Source: DATKNA01 sp035541595 (GTDB taxonomy: Bacteria > Actinomycetota > Actinomycetes > Actinomycetales > Kineosporiaceae). Taken from it: DNA of 7,638 nucleotides. The number at the start of each line of letters is the position of its first letter. Within the stretch, counting starts at the first letter, position 1. Positions 4,964 through 7,638 of the stretch are shown here, piece by piece. The notes below the pieces were generated by a model. That model worked only from the letters and a program-made list of their open reading frames with translations, was not told the origin of the DNA and made no database searches. The stretch spans positions 1 through 7,638 of the forward strand of contig DATKNA010000308.1 in the NCBI GenBank assembly GCA_035541595.1, given 5' to 3'. Both the position numbers and the translations under genes were made by a program.

Positions 4964-5726
4964 ACTCATCGACGTTCTCGTAGATCGGGGCATGGGAGCA
5001 GTCCTCGAACACGACGACCTCGGAACCGGAGATCGCGGTCTTCAGCGGCTCGGCGAATCGCGTCGACGTCACCTGGTCGTGCCGACCGAACGTGATCAGG
5101 GTGGGTGCCTGGACGGACCCCAGCACCGACGCCGCGTCGTGCGTCAGGACGGCCTCCGACTGGCGCAGAAACGCGTCGACCGGCGGCATGGGCCGGCCCC
5201 GCACGAAGTCGGCGAGCGCGTCGATGTACTCGGGACGGGCTGCGTACAGCTCCGGTGTGAAGCACCAGGGGAAGATCCCCCTGATCACCAACTCGGCGAC
5301 GCTGCCAAGGGCGGGTGCCATGATCCGCCATCCCTCCACCACCGCCCGCAGGAACGGGTCGGTGCTCGTCCACGCGCTGTGCAGGGATAGGGACTTCACC
5401 CGCTCCGGATACTTGGCGGCCAGCCACATGCCGGTTGCCGCGCCCAGGGAGAGGCCGGCGACGTGGGCCTGGTCCACGCCGGTGACCTGCATGAACGCGG
5501 CGATGTCGTCGGCGAGCAACTCCGTCGTGTAGGTACCCTCCGGCTTGCCGGACAGGCCAGCGCCGCGCAGGTCGACCGTCAGACAGGTGAACTGCTTGGC
5601 GTAGTCGGCGACCTGGAAGGCGTAGCACGCCTGGTCGGCCGCCAGGTACGGGATGAGGACGAGGGGTTCACCCTCCCCCTGGGTCTCGTAGTAGATCTCG
5701 ATGCCGTTCGCCTGCACCGTCGGCAT
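4920..5726 (-). CDS. Alpha/beta hydrolase
   Basis: This 268-residue protein is a complete cytosolic alpha/beta-hydrolase-fold enzyme. Landmarks are LVLIPYLAADQ (22-32) near the oxyanion hole, VDLRGAGLSGKP (51-62), the nucleophile elbow GLSLGAA with Ser93, the acid Asp217 in FGRHDQVTS and His245 in CSHAPIYENVDEFN, so the Ser-Asp-His triad is intact. A cap region lies at about 120-200. It most resembles esterase or 3-oxoadipate enol-lactonase-like hydrolases; the substrate is not readable. The ATG at 5726 is chosen over the GTG at 5780 because AGGAGGT (5739-5733) lies six bases upstream and the family begins with M-P-x-V-x-x-N-G-I. It is the last of three minus-strand genes, 135 bases after the SDR. 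It ends inside the 3' end of the MarR gene. Confidence 0.92.
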   Translation of the reverse strand: MPTVQANGIEIYYETQGEGEPLVLIPYLAADQACYAFQVADYAKQFTCLTVDLRGAGLSGKPEGTYTTELLADDIAAFMQVTGVDQAHVAGLSLGAATGMWLAAKYPERVKSLSLHSAWTSTDPFLRAVVEGWRIMAPALGSVAELVIRGIFPWCFTPELYAARPEYIDALADFVRGRPMPPVDAFLRQSEAVLTHDAASVLGSVQAPTLITFGRHDQVTSTRFAEPLKTAISGSEVVVFEDCSHAPIYENVDEFNRRTLAFLNDHSG

Positions 5727-5733
5727 CCGCCCA

Positions 5734-5738
5734 CCTCC
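5734..5738 (-). promoter_or_regulatory. Strong ribosome binding site that sets the hydrolase start
   Basis: Minus-strand GGAGG, within AGGAGGT (5739-5733), is nearly a full complement of the 16S rRNA tail and is well spaced from the ATG at 5726. It rules against the longer in-frame start at 5780. Confidence 0.8.
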
Positions 5739-5843
5739 TGCAGCCCGTGGGCGGCCGCAGCCAGCCCATCCGTCCGTCACACCCGACCTTGCCCCGTCCG
5801 GCCGTCCCGTGCCAGTACCAGTACCGATCGCCGGGAATGCCTC

Positions 5844-5863
5844 GACCCGGACGCCGGCGGGTC
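5844..5863 (-). terminator. Short hairpin overlapping the SDR stop codon
   Basis: GACCCG (5844-5849) and CGGGTC (5858-5863) form a perfect 6-bp stem with an 8-base loop, overlapping the TGA of the SDR gene (5864-5862). No T run follows. The stem is short for a terminator and could be chance. The rest of the spacer to 5727 contains a small direct repeat, CCAGTA twice at 5812-5823, and the hydrolase RBS, but no promoter I would defend. Confidence 0.22.
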
Positions 5864-6677
5864 AGACTCCACCGGATCCAGACTGGATCAGCTCACCCCA
5901 TGCCTGGCTGACGCCGCCGAGCGACCAGCCGCCGTCCACCGGCAGGATCGCGCCCGTGATGTAGCCGGCGAGCGGCGATGCCAGGAGCAGGCATGCGGCG
6001 GCCACGTCGCCCGGCGTGCCGACCCGTGCCATGGGCACCGTCCGCTCGATCATGGCCTCCGCCTCCGCCGTGGGCGCCAGCCGGGCCATCCCCTCGGTCC
6101 CTGCGATCGGGCCGGGAACCACAGAGTTGACCCTGATCCCGTCCGCTCCCCACTCCATGGCGAGCACCCGGGTCAGCATGTCCACCCCGGCCTTGGCCGC
6201 GCAGACATGGGACTGAAGCGCCATCGGCAGGAACGCCTGCGGAGCCGAGACATTGATCACCACCGCCCCCGGCTTCCGCAGCAGCGGGTGCGCGGCGCGC
6301 AGAACCTGGTAGGTGCCGAGCAGGTCGATGTCCACCACCGACCGGAAGGCGTTGGGCGACATCGCCAGCGCCGAAGCGGGAAAGTTACCGGCCGCGCCGG
6401 ATATCAGGACGTCGATGTCCCCGAACGCCTGGTGCGCCTGCCGCAGGCCGGCCTCGGTCCCCTCCGGGTCCCGGACGTCCGCCGCGCTGCCCTGGGCCTC
6501 GGCCCCGAGGGCGCGCAGCCTTCCGACTGCAGCGTCGACCTTGTCCCGGGATCGGCTCATCACCCAGACCCTGGCACCTGCCGAGGCGAACCCCTCCGCG
6601 ATACCGAGATTGATCCCGCTGGTGCCCCCGGCGACGAAGACACACGCTCCGGTGAAGTCGACGGTCACCCTCGCCAT
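5862..6677 (-). CDS. SDR of the 2,4-dienoyl-CoA / trans-2-enoyl-CoA reductase type
   Basis: This 271-residue short-chain dehydrogenase/reductase resembles peroxisomal 2,4-dienoyl-CoA reductase along its length. The Rossmann motif is GGTSGINLGI (17-26), followed by SR at 41-42, which favours NADP(H), and DV at 67-68. The motif GAAGNF (94-99), then AFRSVVDIDLLGTYQVLR, is characteristic of the dienoyl/enoyl-CoA reductase group, as are AMEWGADGIRVN and PGPIAGTEGM. The usual SDR Tyr of YxxxK is absent: Lys162 is present, but residue 158 is Val. Family members of this type also lack that Tyr. It probably reduces an unsaturated fatty acyl-CoA, allowing beta-oxidation of unsaturated chains. The ATG at 6677 has AAGGAG (6690-6685) seven bases upstream; the longer open frame to 6818 encodes an Arg-rich, unconserved extension and is rejected. 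It lies 137 bases after the PhaZ-like gene. Confidence 0.9.
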   Translation of the reverse strand: MARVTVDFTGACVFVAGGTSGINLGIAEGFASAGARVWVMSRSRDKVDAAVGRLRALGAEAQGSAADVRDPEGTEAGLRQAHQAFGDIDVLISGAAGNFPASALAMSPNAFRSVVDIDLLGTYQVLRAAHPLLRKPGAVVINVSAPQAFLPMALQSHVCAAKAGVDMLTRVLAMEWGADGIRVNSVVPGPIAGTEGMARLAPTAEAEAMIERTVPMARVGTPGDVAAACLLLASPLAGYITGAILPVDGGWSLGGVSQAWGELIQSGSGGV

Positions 6678-6719
6678 GGCCAAACTCCTTCTCCCGACGT
6701 GATGAGTGCCTGTGAACCT

Positions 6720-6734
6720 CGGCGGACGCCGCCG
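6720..6734. repeat. 6-bp hairpin in the PhaZ-SDR spacer
   Basis: CGGCGG-ACG-CCGCCG is a perfect 6-bp stem with a 3-base loop, about 40 bases before the SDR start in the sense of transcription. It may shape the SDR leader or may be chance in GC-rich DNA. Confidence 0.25.
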
Positions 6735-6773
6735 GCCGAAACCCGCACCGCGCCGACGGTCGGAGCCCGTCGC

Positions 6774-6795
6774 GTTCCTGCCGGGCCCGGCGAAC
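6774..6795 (-). terminator. Palindrome after the PhaZ-like stop
   Basis: GCCGGGCCCGGC (6780-6791) is a perfect 12-base palindrome flanked by GTTC (6774-6777) and GAAC (6792-6795), which extend the pairing past a two-base bulge. It begins about 20 bases after the PhaZ-like stop in the direction of transcription and has no T run. It may terminate or attenuate transcription between the PhaZ-like gene and the SDR, or it may be a protein-binding site. Confidence 0.35.
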
Positions 6796-6814
6796 GTCAC
6801 CCAGGCACGCTCGG

Positions 6815-7624
6815 TCAACGTGCGGGGTCCTCGCGAAGGAACCGAGCGATGAGCGGGGCGAGCTCGCCGGCGCTGGTGGACAGGCCGAGGTGGCCGTCGT
6901 GGTAGACGTGCAGGCGGGAGTCCGGCAGCAGCCGATGCATGAGGTAGGCGTTGGCGAGCGGGATGATCGGGTCGTCGTCGCCGGCCAGGACGAGGGTGGG
7001 CTGCCGCAGCAGGGGCAGCAGGGGGAGGCTGGTCCAGCCCACTCCGGCGAGGAGTTGGTACCGGTACCCACGTCCGGAGACCGGGCCCGGCGGGCGTGCC
7101 AGCACCTCGTCGACCAGCTCCGGCTGGGTGCGGATGCGTCCGCCGTAGATATCGCCGGCGACGGCGCGCAGGTGGGCACGGTCACGGTGGCGGCGGGGGG
7201 TGGCCATGGTGAGCAGGACACGCGGCGAGGCGGGGATCATCAGAGCGCCCGTCCCGGTGCTGACCAGGACGACGCGGCGGCAGCGGCGAGGATTCTGCAG
7301 GGCGATCTGCTGAGCCAGCCCGCCACCCCAGGAGATGCCCAGGACGTCGAACCGGGAGTGCCCCAACTGCTGCACCAGGCTGCCGACGAGCCGGGCGAGG
7401 CCGCTGAACCGGTAGGGGCGCCTGGGAGGCGGGGAGCCGCCGACGCCGGGGACGTCGAAGGCGATCACCCCGATCACGGGGTCCAGGGCCTCGACGAACG
7501 TCATGAGGAGGTCGAGGCTGGACCCGATGCCGTTGCACAGCAACAGCGGCGGCTGCCCCGGCTCCCCCGGTCGACGCCAAAGCCTGAGGTCCTGTTCACC
7601 GACCGTGACCATTTGGTCGGCCAC
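6815..7624 (-). CDS. phaZ: Intracellular polyhydroxyalkanoate depolymerase-like alpha/beta hydrolase
   Basis: This 269-residue protein closely resembles the medium-chain-length PHA depolymerase PhaZ of pseudomonads, which releases 3-hydroxyalkanoic acids from storage granules in the cytoplasm. Shared blocks, recalled from that family, are NGIG (31-34), FVEALDP (43-49), VIAFDVPGVGGS (53-64), PYRFSGLARL (70-79), the nucleophile elbow GISWGGG with Ser98, PRRCRRVVL, DIYGG (158-162), GVGWTSL, and QPTLVLAGDDDPIIPL with the catalytic Asp at about 218. His245 in HDGHLGL completes the triad. The GTG at 7624 has AAGGA (7633-7629) four bases upstream; the ATG at 7612 is an alternative. The frame stays open to the window edge, so an earlier start cannot be excluded, but the length already fits the family. 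No PHA synthase or phasin gene is visible, so a related polyester or lipid substrate remains possible. Confidence 0.85.
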   Translation of the reverse strand: MADQMVTVGEQDLRLWRRPGEPGQPPLLLCNGIGSSLDLLMTFVEALDPVIGVIAFDVPGVGGSPPPRRPYRFSGLARLVGSLVQQLGHSRFDVLGISWGGGLAQQIALQNPRRCRRVVLVSTGTGALMIPASPRVLLTMATPRRHRDRAHLRAVAGDIYGGRIRTQPELVDEVLARPPGPVSGRGYRYQLLAGVGWTSLPLLPLLRQPTLVLAGDDDPIIPLANAYLMHRLLPDSRLHVYHDGHLGLSTSAGELAPLIARFLREDPAR

Positions 7625-7638
7625 CGTGTCCTTGCCCG

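Noticed and set aside
5727..5780. 18-residue N-terminal extension of the alpha/beta hydrolase
   Set aside because: The AGGAGGT at 5739-5733 lies inside it and clearly serves the ATG at 5726.
5812..5823. Tandem CCAGTA repeat
   Set aside because: Only two 6-base copies; too short to treat as a functional repeat.
6678..6818. 47-residue N-terminal extension of the SDR
   Set aside because: It is Arg/Gly-rich and unlike SDR N-termini, while AAGGAG is correctly spaced for the ATG at 6677.
5463..6905. 480-residue plus-strand open frame
   Set aside because: It lies antisense to the SDR and parts of the two hydrolases, is rich in Arg, His, Asp and Pro, and matches no family. It is open because of the GC-biased codons of the real minus-strand genes.

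Overview
The window is very GC-rich, with G or C at most third codon positions, GTG as well as ATG starts, and protein families typical of Actinomycetota (DUF1876, DUF3224, a PLDc_N-like membrane protein, a secreted lysozyme-fold protein). It is probably chromosomal DNA of a high-GC actinobacterium. The genus cannot be fixed from the sequence alone. I see no rRNA, tRNA, CRISPR array, insertion sequence or phage gene.

Left part (1-2291). The first 129 bases look like the 3' end of a plus-strand gene, possibly a metallo-beta-lactamase-fold hydrolase. Next comes a complete plus-strand aldo/keto reductase (204-1256) with an intact Asp-Tyr-Lys-His tetrad. A minus-strand gene of unknown function with a His/Cys-rich cluster converges on it (1287-1796). 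A 150-base divergent spacer separates that gene from a small two-helix membrane protein of the PLDc_N type (1947-2291).

Middle part (2237-4963). A secreted protein with a long Pro/Ala/Ser/Thr linker and a C-terminal lytic-transglycosylase-like domain lies on the minus strand (2237-3286). Across a 300-base spacer it is divergent from a DUF1876 gene (3587-3850), a family that includes the mycobacterial dormancy-regulon protein Rv1738. Downstream is a two-gene plus-strand operon: DUF3224 (3960-4364), then a MarR-type regulator (4361-4963) whose start overlaps the DUF3224 stop. The regulator carries a four-cysteine C-terminal tail.

Right part (4920-7638). Three minus-strand genes run in one direction: a close relative of intracellular medium-chain polyhydroxyalkanoate depolymerase (PhaZ), an SDR of the 2,4-dienoyl-CoA/trans-2-enoyl-CoA reductase type, and an alpha/beta hydrolase with a complete Ser-Asp-His triad. 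Together they suggest a storage-polyester or fatty acyl metabolism cassette. Spacers of about 135 bases between them leave room for separate transcription.

The main points for a second look are a recurring TAGGNT hexamer 6-8 bases before three plus-strand start codons (probable leaderless or near-leaderless transcription), the cysteine tail of the MarR regulator with a candidate operator over the predicted -35, the pairing of a cell-wall lytic domain with a dormancy-type protein, and the His/Cys-rich unknown protein. Nothing here amounts to a clearly new multi-gene system.
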